Shown one piece after another: positions 30,937 through 38,689 of a DNA stretch of 46,197 bases. The stretch is from positions 1 through 46,197 of the forward strand of contig NZ_JABAFY010000019.1 of the NCBI RefSeq assembly GCF_012843875.1. Direction: 5' to 3'. The notes beneath the pieces were generated by a model. The model was given only the letters and a program-made list of their open reading frames with translations. It did not search any database and was not told the DNA's origin. The first letter of the stretch is position 1. Each line of letters begins with the position of its first letter. The translations under genes and the position numbers were made by a program. This DNA is from Desulfovibrio piger (lineage in GTDB: Bacteria > Desulfobacterota > Desulfovibrionia > Desulfovibrionales > Desulfovibrionaceae).

Positions 30937-33636
30937 TCATTTGCGGGGATCGGGCAGCTCCATGCCCAGGAAGCGGGCATAGCAGCGGGCCACGGCCGAT
31001 TCGGGATCCATGAGCCCCAGACTGGCCCCGGAAGGCGCGGGGACCTCTTCCTTCGGACGCCCGGCGGAGCGCTCCAGCACCGGGCTGGGCGCATCCAGAT
31101 CCTGATGGTCCAGCATCAGGGAGACCTTCACCGCCGTGAAGAAATCCTCCTGCAGGAACTCATTGACCCGGCGCACGATCTCCGGCCCCATATAATAGAG
31201 CTCCTGCAGCAGCACGGCGTCTTCGGCGCCGATGAGCAGCTTGTCGTCATGGTGGCCCAGCGGACGGGCCAATGGCGCCAGATCCGGCCCCAGCACGGCA
31301 TCCCAGCTGCGCCACAAGCGGCTCAGCTTCGCCTGCTCCGGGGACGCGCCCAGAGAGATGAAGACCTTTTTCAGCACGCTCCCTGTCCGTGCCGGGCCGT
31401 GCCATTCCTCGAAGCGGGCCTCGTGCCCGGGTTCGGTGCTGCGCCGCCGCGTGATCCACGTCCGCGGGCGCGGGGCCTCCGCTGCGTCGGCCTGTGCCTT
31501 CTTTGCTGTCCTGCGTTTCCTCCCGCCCGTATCCGTCGGCGGCGGCAGCACGACCAGCGAGTCTTTGCGCCGTGCCGCCCGGTCTTCCTCCGCTTCCAGC
31601 CCGGCATCGAAACGGGCCTGCATGTCCGCGGCCCACTGCCGGAACGCGGCCTCGCGCCGCCCCATGCCTGTCCCGGAAGACGGTGCAGGACAAGGGGCCC
31701 CGGCCACAGGGGACGCTGCGGGCCGGGCAGTCCCGTTTGCCTCCCCTTCTGCGCGGTGTCCGGCAGATGCGGAAGAAACAGCTCCCTGTACGGGAGCAGG
31801 GCTTCCCTCCGGTATGCGCGCATCGCCGGGTACGGCTGGTGACGCTCCTCCCTTCTCTCCGGCCAGCGGTACGGAAGCGTTCCCGCTGCCGGCTACCGGC
31901 GCTGCTGTCGTGCCGCCCCCACGGCGACGCATGGGTGAGCTTTTGCCCTCTGCAGGTGTGGCTTCGGGGACGGGGGCAACAGGAGCCGCCGCAGCAAAGG
32001 GGGCCGCTGCCGGTACGGGCTCAGGAAAAGAAGCGGCCGGGACCGTCTCCGTACCACGGGCCGCCGTCCGGGCGGACGACGCTTCCCTATCCGGAGGAGC
32101 GGGAAAATCATCCCAGTCATCGTCCCCGGGCAGCACCACCAGACCGCCGCCCGATGACGACAGGCCGTATTCCGCAGCCAGACGATCCGCTTCGGCAGCC
32201 AGTGCCGCCGCATCCATAGGACGTTCCGCAGGCTGTCGCTCCGGTACCGGCGCTGTGGTCGGACCGGCTTCCCCCGCGGATGCGGGAGTGGTTGCAACAG
32301 CCTTCTTGCGGCCGCGCCCGCCGGATGCGGCTGGATGCCCCGCGCGGGAAACGGCTCTCCGCCCTGCGGCAGGCTGGGGCAACCCCGCATCAGACACAGC
32401 GGCCTCCGCATCAGCTGCATGCCGAACAGCGAAAGATCCCTCTGACGGTGGGGCCATCTGTGCGACAGCCTCGGCCACGGGAACCGGCCCGTCCTCGGCC
32501 ACAGGTGCAGCCTTCGGACTGCCCGCACGACGACGTTTGGGTGAGCTTTTTGCCTCCGCAGGTGTGGCTTCGGGGACGGGAGCAACAGAAGACGCCGCAG
32601 CGAAGGGCGCCGCTGCCGGTACGGATTCAGGAAAAGCAACGGCCGGGACCGTCTCCGTAACGTGAGCCCCCGTCCGGGCGGACGACGCTTCCCTATCCGG
32701 AGGAAGAGAAAAATCATCCCAGTCATCGTCCCCGGGCAGCACCACCAGACCGCCGCCCGATGACGACAGGCCGTATTCCGCAGCCAGACGATCCGCTTCG
32801 GCAGCCAGTGCCGCCGCATCCATGGAACGTTCCGCAGGCTGTTGTTCCGGTACCGGCGCTGTGGTCGGACCGGCTTCCCCCGCGGATGCGGGAGCGGTCG
32901 CAGCAGCCTTCTTGCGGCCGCGCCCACCGGAAGTGGGGGCACGCCCGGCACGGGAGACGGCTCTCCGCCGTGCGCCGGAGTGAGGCTGATCCTCTCCCGG
33001 TACGGATGCTGCCGCCTCCACAGCGGACTGGCCAACAGAAGGCTTCACTACCGGTGATGAGGCCTCCTGTGCGACAGACCCGAACGCGGGAGCCGGCTCG
33101 GTAGCGGAAACTGCCCCGGTATCGGTCACCGGCGCGGCCTTCGTGCCGCTCGCACGACGACGCCGGGCAGTCGTCTTTTTCGGAGGAGTGGCAGGTCCCG
33201 GCGGTACCGTGGCCGCGGCCGTGTCGGCGGGCGGGATCACCGGAGGGATTTCCGGGAGCGCGGCTTTGGTGGCGGCAACGCCCTGCGATGCATCTTCCTG
33301 TGGGACGGCGTCCGCCGCTTCCCGGGGAGCCCTGTCCGGCGCAGATCTCTTTTTCCGCCCGCCGTTCCGCTCGCGGGAAGACGCCGAGCCTGCCGCCTGC
33401 CGTTCCTCAAGGCCATCCGCCGATGCCTTTTCGGCCGGCGGTTCTCCCTGCGTCGCCTTTTTCCCCTTCCCGGCCGTCTTTTCCGAGCGCGCCGGAGACG
33501 GCTCAAGACCACAGGCCTCCAGCAACGAGAGGGCCGTGGCCGTGATAACGGTCACCCGCTTGCGCGACAACCGTCTTTTTGTCTCCTCCCCGGCAGCGGA
33601 AGACCGGTCGGGGGCAGCATCGGAAGGCGAGGACAT
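30937..33636 (-). CDS. Long DciA-like (DUF721) replication protein with duplicated Ala/Pro-rich arm
   Basis: An 899-residue protein. Only the C-terminal region, roughly 750-855, is a recognisable globular domain: LKKVFISLGASPEQAKLSRL, then WDAVLGPDLAPLARP and LLIGAEDAVLLQELYYM, which is DUF721/DciA. DciA loads or assists the replicative helicase DnaB in bacteria lacking DnaC/DnaI, and usually is 100-200 residues long. The other 750 residues are Ala/Pro/Ser-rich, include RGRKK basic clusters, and contain two near-identical blocks offset by 202 residues. A conserved-looking RKRVTVITATALSLLEACGL lies at about 25-44. The start has AAGGAG just upstream. It is divergent from sahR across a likely operator. 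Helicase loading is inferred from the domain only. Confidence 0.75.
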   Translation of the reverse strand: MSSPSDAAPDRSSAAGEETKRRLSRKRVTVITATALSLLEACGLEPSPARSEKTAGKGKKATQGEPPAEKASADGLEERQAAGSASSRERNGGRKKRSAPDRAPREAADAVPQEDASQGVAATKAALPEIPPVIPPADTAAATVPPGPATPPKKTTARRRRASGTKAAPVTDTGAVSATEPAPAFGSVAQEASSPVVKPSVGQSAVEAAASVPGEDQPHSGARRRAVSRAGRAPTSGGRGRKKAAATAPASAGEAGPTTAPVPEQQPAERSMDAAALAAEADRLAAEYGLSSSGGGLVVLPGDDDWDDFSLPPDREASSARTGAHVTETVPAVAFPESVPAAAPFAAASSVAPVPEATPAEAKSSPKRRRAGSPKAAPVAEDGPVPVAEAVAQMAPPSEGSFAVRHAADAEAAVSDAGLPQPAAGRRAVSRAGHPAASGGRGRKKAVATTPASAGEAGPTTAPVPERQPAERPMDAAALAAEADRLAAEYGLSSSGGGLVVLPGDDDWDDFPAPPDREASSARTAARGTETVPAASFPEPVPAAAPFAAAAPVAPVPEATPAEGKSSPMRRRGGGTTAAPVAGSGNASVPLAGEKGGASPAVPGDARIPEGSPAPVQGAVSSASAGHRAEGEANGTARPAASPVAGAPCPAPSSGTGMGRREAAFRQWAADMQARFDAGLEAEEDRAARRKDSLVVLPPPTDTGGRKRRTAKKAQADAAEAPRPRTWITRRRSTEPGHEARFEEWHGPARTGSVLKKVFISLGASPEQAKLSRLWRSWDAVLGPDLAPLARPLGHHDDKLLIGAEDAVLLQELYYMGPEIVRRVNEFLQEDFFTAVKVSLMLDHQDLDAPSPVLERSAGRPKEEVPAPSGASLGLMDPESAVARCYARFLGMELPDPRK
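31930..32976 (-). repeat. Internal 606-base tandem duplication in the DciA-like gene
   Basis: Two blocks, about 31930-32370 and 32536-32976, match almost base for base at an offset of exactly 606 bases (202 codons). For instance, atcatcccagtcatcgtcc starts at 32107 and at 32713. The best conserved protein part reads AALAAEADRLAAEYGLSSSG followed by VVLPGDDDWDDF. Confidence 0.9.
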
Positions 33637-33674
33637 GGAACTCCTTGACTATATCCAGATAGGCTGATATTTGC

Positions 33675-33690
33675 ATCAAGCAAATTTGAT
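33675..33690. promoter_or_regulatory. Likely SahR operator between dciA-like gene and sahR
   Basis: ATCAA at 33675-33679 and TTGAT at 33686-33690 form a perfect inverted repeat with a six-base spacer, midway between the divergent starts at 33636 and 33734. A possible -35 (TTGCAT, 33671-33676) overlaps it, with a weak -10 (TAGATC) 17 bases on. ArsR-family regulators bind such palindromes, and autoregulation by SahR is known in related bacteria. Confidence 0.55.
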
Positions 33691-33733
33691 ACATAGATCG
33701 CAGGCGCGCCCGGCGCGCCGTACAGGGGCACGC

Positions 33734-34660
33734 ATGGCACTGGTATATTTCAAGGCACTTTCAGACGAGACCCGTCTGCGACTGGTGCATATCTTGCTGC
33801 ATTACGAACTCTCGGTCAACGAGCTGGTGCGCATCCTCGGCATGGGGCAGTCCCGCGTCTCGCGCCACCTCAAGATCCTGACCGAAGCGGGCCTGCTGAC
33901 CTCGCGCCGGGACGGCCTGTGGGTCTTCTATGCCGCCACGCGCTGCGGCGAGGCCAGCGACTTTTTGCAGGCCATGGGGCCCTTTTTGCATACGGACACG
34001 GCCATGCGCGAGGATCTGGCCATGGCGGCCCAGATCCTGGAGGAACGCGCCCTCAAGACGCGCCAGTTCTTCAACGCCATCGCCGAGGACTGGGACGAGC
34101 TCAACCGCGAAGTGCTGGAAGATTTCGACCTGCCCGCCGCCGTGCTGGCCGCCGTGCCCGCGGGCTGCCGCGTGGCCGTGGACCTGGGCTGCGGCACCGG
34201 CGCGGTGCTGGAGCGCCTGCTGCCCGCCAGCCGGAGCCTCATCGGCGTGGACGGCTCGGCCCGCATGCTGGAGATGTGCCGCCGCCGCTTCAACCCCGTG
34301 GATCTGGCCAACGAGAACCGCATCTCCCTGCGCATCGGCGAGCTGGATCACCTGCCCCTGCGTGACCAGGAAGCGGACTTCGCCTGCATCAACCTTGTCC
34401 TGCACCACCTGTCCGACCCCGGCGAGGGCCTGCGCGAGATCCGCCGCAGCCTGACCACGGGCGGGCACCTGTTCGTGGCCGATTTCCTCCAGCACCACGA
34501 CGAGACCATGCGCAGCCGCTACGGCGACCGCTGGCTGGGCTTCGACGAAGAGCGCCTGCAGGAACGCCTGCGCCAGGCCGGTTTCGAAGTCCTGTCCTGT
34601 ACGCGGCAGGCCGTGGGCCGCGGCCTGTTTCTGCTGCTGGTGCAGGCACGCGCCTGTTAG
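33734..34660 (+). CDS. sahR: ArsR-family regulator fused to SAM-dependent methyltransferase (SahR type)
   Basis: A 308-residue fusion. Residues 1-85 form an ArsR winged helix (LSDETRLRLVHILLHYELSV, then GQSRVSRHLKILTEAGLL). Residues about 145-300 are a class I methyltransferase domain with motif I DLGCGTG (150-156). The same fusion next to ahcY is DVU0606 in D. vulgaris. SahR regulators sense S-adenosylhomocysteine through the methyltransferase-like domain and control methionine-cycle genes, so a sensor rather than an enzyme is likely. The start at 33734 has AGGGG upstream; a longer frame from 33671 would begin in the operator. ahcY follows after 246 bases, probably in the same regulon. Confidence 0.82.
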   Translation: MALVYFKALSDETRLRLVHILLHYELSVNELVRILGMGQSRVSRHLKILTEAGLLTSRRDGLWVFYAATRCGEASDFLQAMGPFLHTDTAMREDLAMAAQILEERALKTRQFFNAIAEDWDELNREVLEDFDLPAAVLAAVPAGCRVAVDLGCGTGAVLERLLPASRSLIGVDGSARMLEMCRRRFNPVDLANENRISLRIGELDHLPLRDQEADFACINLVLHHLSDPGEGLREIRRSLTTGGHLFVADFLQHHDETMRSRYGDRWLGFDEERLQERLRQAGFEVLSCTRQAVGRGLFLLLVQARAC

Positions 34661-34906
34661 GGATATTTTCGGGGGGAAGGCCCCCCGTGCCCCATCTTCC
34701 CCCAAACGTGCTCCATTCAGGAAAGCCTGCCCCCGATGGGGAGCGGCGCACCTGTCCCGGGGGATATGGCCCGGAAAAGGCACACAAGATTTCCCGCGCG
34801 GCCTTACCGAAGGCTGTGCACCATCCCCGCACAGGGGACAACGACCATGCCGCAGACCGCCCTTTTGTGGAGCGGCCCAACATACTTCCTCAAGGAGAAT
34901 GGAACG
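34661..34906 (+). other. Leader between sahR and ahcY
   Basis: This 246-base stretch starts with a perfect hairpin (34670-34687) and contains further short stems, for example GCCTT/AAGGC near 34801. No T run follows the hairpin, so it is not a standard terminator. I looked for an SAH riboswitch and did not find its conserved sequence. The ahcY ribosome-binding site AAGGAG is at 34892-34897. Confidence 0.45.
34670..34687. repeat. GC hairpin after sahR
   Basis: CGGGGGG at 34670-34676 and CCCCCCG at 34681-34687 form a perfect 7-base stem with an AAGG loop. The sequence just after it resembles that at about 40998-41030. Confidence 0.6.
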
Positions 34907-36328
34907 ATGACCAAAGCCCTGGACCTTTCCCTGGCCTACAAAGTGGCCGACATGGCCCTGGCCGATTTCGGCAAGAAGGAAATGCAGCTCTCCGAGCGCG
35001 AGATGCCCGGCCTCATGGAGTGCATCCGCAAGTACGGTGACCAGAAGCCCCTCAAGGGCCTGCGCGTGACCGGCTCCCTGCACATGACCATCCAGACCGC
35101 CATGCTCATCAAGACCCTGCACGCCCTGGGCGCGGACATCCGCTGGGCCTCGTGCAACATCTTCTCCACCCAGGACCACGCCGCTGCCGCCATCGCCGAG
35201 CAGGGCATGGCCAAGGTCTTCGCCTGGAAGGGCGAGAGCCTGGAAGATTACTGGTGGTGCACCGAAATGGCCCTGACCTGGCCTGACGGCAAGGGCCCCG
35301 ACCTGATCGTGGACGACGGCGGCGACGCCACCCTGATGATCCACAAGGGCGTGGAAGTGGAAAACGATCCCTCCCTGCTGGAAAAGACCTACGACAACAA
35401 GGAATTCCAGATCATCATGGATCGTCTGGCCCTGCGCTACAAGGAAGATCCCAACCACTGGCATGAAGTGGCCGCCAAGGTGAAGGGCGTCTCCGAAGAG
35501 ACCACCACCGGCGTGCACCGCCTCTACCAGCTGGAAGCCGAAGGCAAGCTGCTCTTCCCGGCCATCAACGTCAACGACTCCGTGACCAAGTCCAAGTTCG
35601 ACAACCTCTACGGCTGCCGCGAGTCCCTGGCCGACGGCATCAAGCGCGCCACCGACGTCATGGTGGCCGGCAAGGTCGTGGTCGTGGTGGGCTACGGCGA
35701 CGTGGGCAAGGGCTGCGCCCAGTCCATGCGCGGCTTCGGCGCCCGCGTGCTGGTGACCGAGATCGACCCCATCTGCGCCCTGCAGGCCGCCATGGAAGGC
35801 TTTGAAGTCACCACCATGGAAGACGCCCTGGCCGAAGGCGACATCTACGTCACCTGCACCGGCAACCTGCGCGTCATCACCGGCGAACACATGGAAGGCA
35901 TGAAGGACGAAGCCATCGTCTGCAACATCGGTCACTTCGACAACGAGATCGACATGCACTACCTGGAGTCCACCCCCGGCATCACCAAGCTGAACATCAA
36001 GCCCCAGGTGGACAAGTGGACCCTCAAGTCCGGCCGCAGCATCATCGTGCTGGCCGAAGGCCGCCTGGTGAACCTGGGCTGCGCCACCGGCCACGCCAGC
36101 TTCGTCATGTCCAACAGCTTCACCAACCAGACCCTGGCCCAGATCAAGCTGGCCAAGGGCGACCTGGAAAAGAAGGTCTACACCCTGCCCAAGGAACTGG
36201 ACGAAGAAGTGGCCCGCCTGCACCTGGCCCGTCTGGGCGTCAAGCTGACCACCCTGACCCAGGAACAGGCCGACTACATCGGCGTGAAGGTCGAAGGCCC
36301 CTACAAGCCCGACCACTACCGCTACTAG
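34907..36328 (+). CDS. ahcY: Adenosylhomocysteinase
   Basis: A 473-residue S-adenosylhomocysteine hydrolase, which splits SAH into adenosine and homocysteine in the cytosol and so relieves product inhibition of methyltransferases. Diagnostic segments are [20 protein letters not shown] and [16 protein letters not shown] near the N-terminus, the NAD-binding [14 protein letters not shown] (about 259-272), and the C-terminal KPDHYRY found in essentially all family members. Length is normal. The start at 34907 has AAGGAG at 34892-34897; the frame is open to 34736, but that extension lacks family similarity. Codon use is strongly biased to GC-ending codons, as for a highly expressed gene. It is probably controlled by SahR upstream and ends at a strong terminator. 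Confidence 0.97.
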   Translation: MTKALDLSLAYKVADMALADFGKKEMQLSEREMPGLMECIRKYGDQKPLKGLRVTGSLHMTIQTAMLIKTLHALGADIRWASCNIFSTQDHAAAAIAEQGMAKVFAWKGESLEDYWWCTEMALTWPDGKGPDLIVDDGGDATLMIHKGVEVENDPSLLEKTYDNKEFQIIMDRLALRYKEDPNHWHEVAAKVKGVSEETTTGVHRLYQLEAEGKLLFPAINVNDSVTKSKFDNLYGCRESLADGIKRATDVMVAGKVVVVVGYGDVGKGCAQSMRGFGARVLVTEIDPICALQAAMEGFEVTTMEDALAEGDIYVTCTGNLRVITGEHMEGMKDEAIVCNIGHFDNEIDMHYLESTPGITKLNIKPQVDKWTLKSGRSIIVLAEGRLVNLGCATGHASFVMSNSFTNQTLAQIKLAKGDLEKKVYTLPKELDEEVARLHLARLGVKLTTLTQEQADYIGVKVEGPYKPDHYRY

Positions 36329-36392
36329 GCCGCAGCGGGCCGTCGTCTTTGCCCGGGCCTCGCACCGGGACACGGACGACAAGCAAAAATAA

Positions 36393-36427
36393 AAAAGGAG
36401 AGGCTCCTCAAGGAGCCTCTCCTTTTT
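36393..36427. terminator. Terminator after ahcY, bidirectional
   Basis: AAAAGGAGAGGCTCC pairs with GGAGCCTCTCCTTTT over a short loop, with A-rich and T-rich arms, 65 bases after the ahcY stop. It also lies after the end of the leftward membrane-protein gene. Confidence 0.85.
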
Positions 36428-36579
36428 GAAATAAAACGCGCCGGGAAGGGACGGGGCCGACCGGATGCCGCCCGCACGCTCCCCGTTGCGATGGAAGCGA
36501 TCACGGCAGCGGGAGCAGCCGCCTTTGAGGGAGGAGGAACTCCTTCGCTCAAAAATGCCGGTGCCTCAGCCCGTGTTGC

Positions 36580-37587
36580 TTAGGCCCTGGGCTTGCCATC
36601 CTCCACGACCACATCGGCGTCGGTCACGTCGTCCTTGCGGGGCGCGGCCGTATTCTTGGGCGCTTCGCCCAGGTCTTCGGGGTCCACGTCCACGATGTCC
36701 TCGGCAGGCGCGTCGCCCTTCTTTTCCCCGGCTTCGAGGGCCGCGGCATCGGCGGCGGCTTCCTCAGGCGTGTAGGCGGGGCCGGGCGGCAGGGCATAGC
36801 CGCCACCATCCACGGCCTGCAAGGGTTCGATGCCCCGGTTGAGGGGGATGCTGCCCTTGCTCACCAGCACGATGCCGGTCTTTTCCAGCACCTCGCGCCG
36901 GTAGGCGTATTCCTGCTCCATGCGGCGGTGGCGGTAGATGAGCAGCAGGCGCCCCAGATAACAGGCCGCCAGCAGGGCCGCGATGCTGCCCGCGATCCAC
37001 GGGATGTAGGGCTTGAGTGCGGCACCAAAGGCCACCACGGCCGAGAACATGCCGTCCACGAAGACCAGGGCCGCGGCCAGCAGCAATATGCCCAGCAGGA
37101 TGACCACAGTGGGCGCGTGTTGCACACAGGCGTAGAAATAGCGCAGCCGCTTGGGCACCATGCGTTCCGAGCCGGGCTTGCCGGGCTGGCGCTCCCGCTC
37201 CAGGGTGTTGGAGACCCAGAGGCCGGAAAGATGCACGATGAGCAGCAGCGCCACCGGAGCGGCCACAGCGCCGATGGCCCAGCCCAGGATGGGGAACTGG
37301 GCTTCGGGCGGGCCCCCGGCCAGCGACGGCTTGGCGTGCATGATACCATAAAAGAAGGCGATACCGCCGATGATCAGCTCAAGGAAGAAGATCGCGATGA
37401 GCAGATAGATGATGGTGTCGCGATTCTCGCCCTTGTACCAGTGACGGATGGCCTCGTCCCTGCCGGCGTCGGCAGCGGCTCCGGTCTTGCCAGCGGCGGC
37501 ACCGGCGGCTTTCTTGCCGGTCCCGGCGGCGCTGTTGCGCATTTCGGAAGCGTTGCTGGACGCAAAGGTGGATTCGTTATTTTTCAT
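36580..37587 (-). CDS. Four-helix membrane protein of unknown function
   Basis: A 335-residue protein with an Ala/Gly/Lys-rich N-terminus of 45 residues, four hydrophobic segments (TIIYLLIAIFFLELIIGGIA; IGAVAAPVALLLIVHLSGLW; VVILLGILLLAAALVFVDGM; IAGSIAALLAACYLGRLLLI) and an acidic, Ala-rich cytosolic-looking tail of about 110 residues. I recognise no family. The start could be 37587 or the in-frame ATG at 37599; neither has a strong ribosome-binding site, and a further extension to 37716 would run over the divergent epimerase gene. It lies 94 bases from that epimerase gene on the opposite strand. Confidence 0.7.
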   Translation of the reverse strand: MKNNESTFASSNASEMRNSAAGTGKKAAGAAAGKTGAAADAGRDEAIRHWYKGENRDTIIYLLIAIFFLELIIGGIAFFYGIMHAKPSLAGGPPEAQFPILGWAIGAVAAPVALLLIVHLSGLWVSNTLERERQPGKPGSERMVPKRLRYFYACVQHAPTVVILLGILLLAAALVFVDGMFSAVVAFGAALKPYIPWIAGSIAALLAACYLGRLLLIYRHRRMEQEYAYRREVLEKTGIVLVSKGSIPLNRGIEPLQAVDGGGYALPPGPAYTPEEAAADAAALEAGEKKGDAPAEDIVDVDPEDLGEAPKNTAAPRKDDVTDADVVVEDGKPRA

Positions 37588-37681
37588 GTTCCCGAACATA
37601 GCCGGGCGGGGCAGCGGAGGCAAGAGCAAACCCTTGCCCCGGAAGCGCTTCTGGCTTAGTCTGCGCCAACAGGAGGACAGC

Positions 37682-38689
37682 ATGCATATTCTCGTTACCG
37701 GAGCCGCGGGCTTCATCGGCTATCATCTCTGTGACCGTCTGCTGGCCCAGGGCCACACCGTGGTGGGCCTGGACAACCTCAACGACTACTACGACGTCCA
37801 GCTCAAGAAAGACCGTCTGGCTCAGCTGGAAGGCCGTCCCGGTTTCCGCTTCGTACTGCAGGACATGGCCGAACGCGAGGCCATGGGCGCCCTGTTCGCG
37901 GCCGAAAAGTTCACCCATGTCATCAACATGGCGGCCCAGGCCGGTGTGCGTTACAGCCTCATCAATCCCATGGCCTATGTGGATTCCAACCTGGTGGGCT
38001 TTGCCAACCTGCTGGAAGGCTGCCGCCACAACGGCGTGCAGCACTTCGTCTTCGCGTCCTCCTCGTCGGTCTACGGGCTCAACACCAGCCAGCCCTTCTC
38101 GGAACACAACAACGTGGACCATCCCGTGAGCCTGTATGCGGCCACCAAGAAGAGCAACGAGCTCATGGCCCACTCCTACAGCCACCTGTACGGCCTGCCC
38201 TGCACGGGCCTGCGCTTCTTCACGGTCTACGGCCCCTGGGGCCGCCCGGACATGGCCCTGCAGCTCTTTGCCCACGCCATCATGAAGGACGAGCCCATCA
38301 AGGTGTTCAACGGCGGCCGCATGCGCCGCGACTTCACCTATATCGACGACATCGTGGAAGGCGTGGTGCGCCTGCTGCCCCTGGCGCCCAAGCCCGACCC
38401 GCAGTGGGATGCCGCCACCCCCGACCCGGCCACCAGTTCCGCGCCGTGGCGCATCTACAATATCGGCAACAACCAGACCGTGGAACTCAACGATTTCATC
38501 GCCGCCCTCGAAGAGGTGCTGGGCAAGAAGGCCATCCGTGACCTGCTGCCCATGCAGCCCGGCGATGTGGAAGCCACCTGGGCCAACATCGACGCTCTGT
38601 CGCAGGCCACGGGCTTTGCGCCCGTGACGCCCCTCAAGACCGGCATCGAGCGCTTTGTGGCCTGGTTCAAGGAATATTATTACGCATGA
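37682..38689 (+). CDS. NAD-dependent epimerase, probably UDP-glucuronate 4-epimerase
   Basis: A 335-residue extended short-chain dehydrogenase. The NAD-binding GAAGFIG is at 7-13 and the catalytic Tyr/Lys pair is YAATK (Y152, K156), preceded by FASSSSVYG. GLDNLNDYYDVQLKKDRLAQ is typical of UDP-glucuronate 4-epimerases (CapI/LspL type) rather than UDP-glucose epimerases, as is the length. The enzyme would supply UDP-galacturonate for surface polysaccharide. The start at 37682 follows GGAGG; the frame is open back to 37448 but overlaps the divergent gene. It overlaps the U32 gene by four bases (ATGA), so the pair is coupled, though the two functions are unrelated as far as I know. Confidence 0.85.
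   Translation: MHILVTGAAGFIGYHLCDRLLAQGHTVVGLDNLNDYYDVQLKKDRLAQLEGRPGFRFVLQDMAEREAMGALFAAEKFTHVINMAAQAGVRYSLINPMAYVDSNLVGFANLLEGCRHNGVQHFVFASSSSVYGLNTSQPFSEHNNVDHPVSLYAATKKSNELMAHSYSHLYGLPCTGLRFFTVYGPWGRPDMALQLFAHAIMKDEPIKVFNGGRMRRDFTYIDDIVEGVVRLLPLAPKPDPQWDAATPDPATSSAPWRIYNIGNNQTVELNDFIAALEEVLGKKAIRDLLPMQPGDVEATWANIDALSQATGFAPVTPLKTGIERFVAWFKEYYYA

Noticed and set aside
30904..33667. Long open frames on the plus strand opposite the DciA-like gene
   Set aside because: They are shadows created by high GC content and Ala/Pro-rich coding; they have no ribosome-binding sites and no domains.
34661..34906. SAH riboswitch upstream of ahcY
   Set aside because: The gene context is right and a GGGGAGCGGCGC stretch is loosely similar, but the conserved second half (AACGGCGCUC-type) is missing. 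Control by the SahR protein explains the locus.
33761..36382. An 873-codon minus-strand frame opposite sahR and ahcY
   Set aside because: It spans two well-established genes and an intergenic region, so it is an artefact of codon bias in the highly expressed ahcY.
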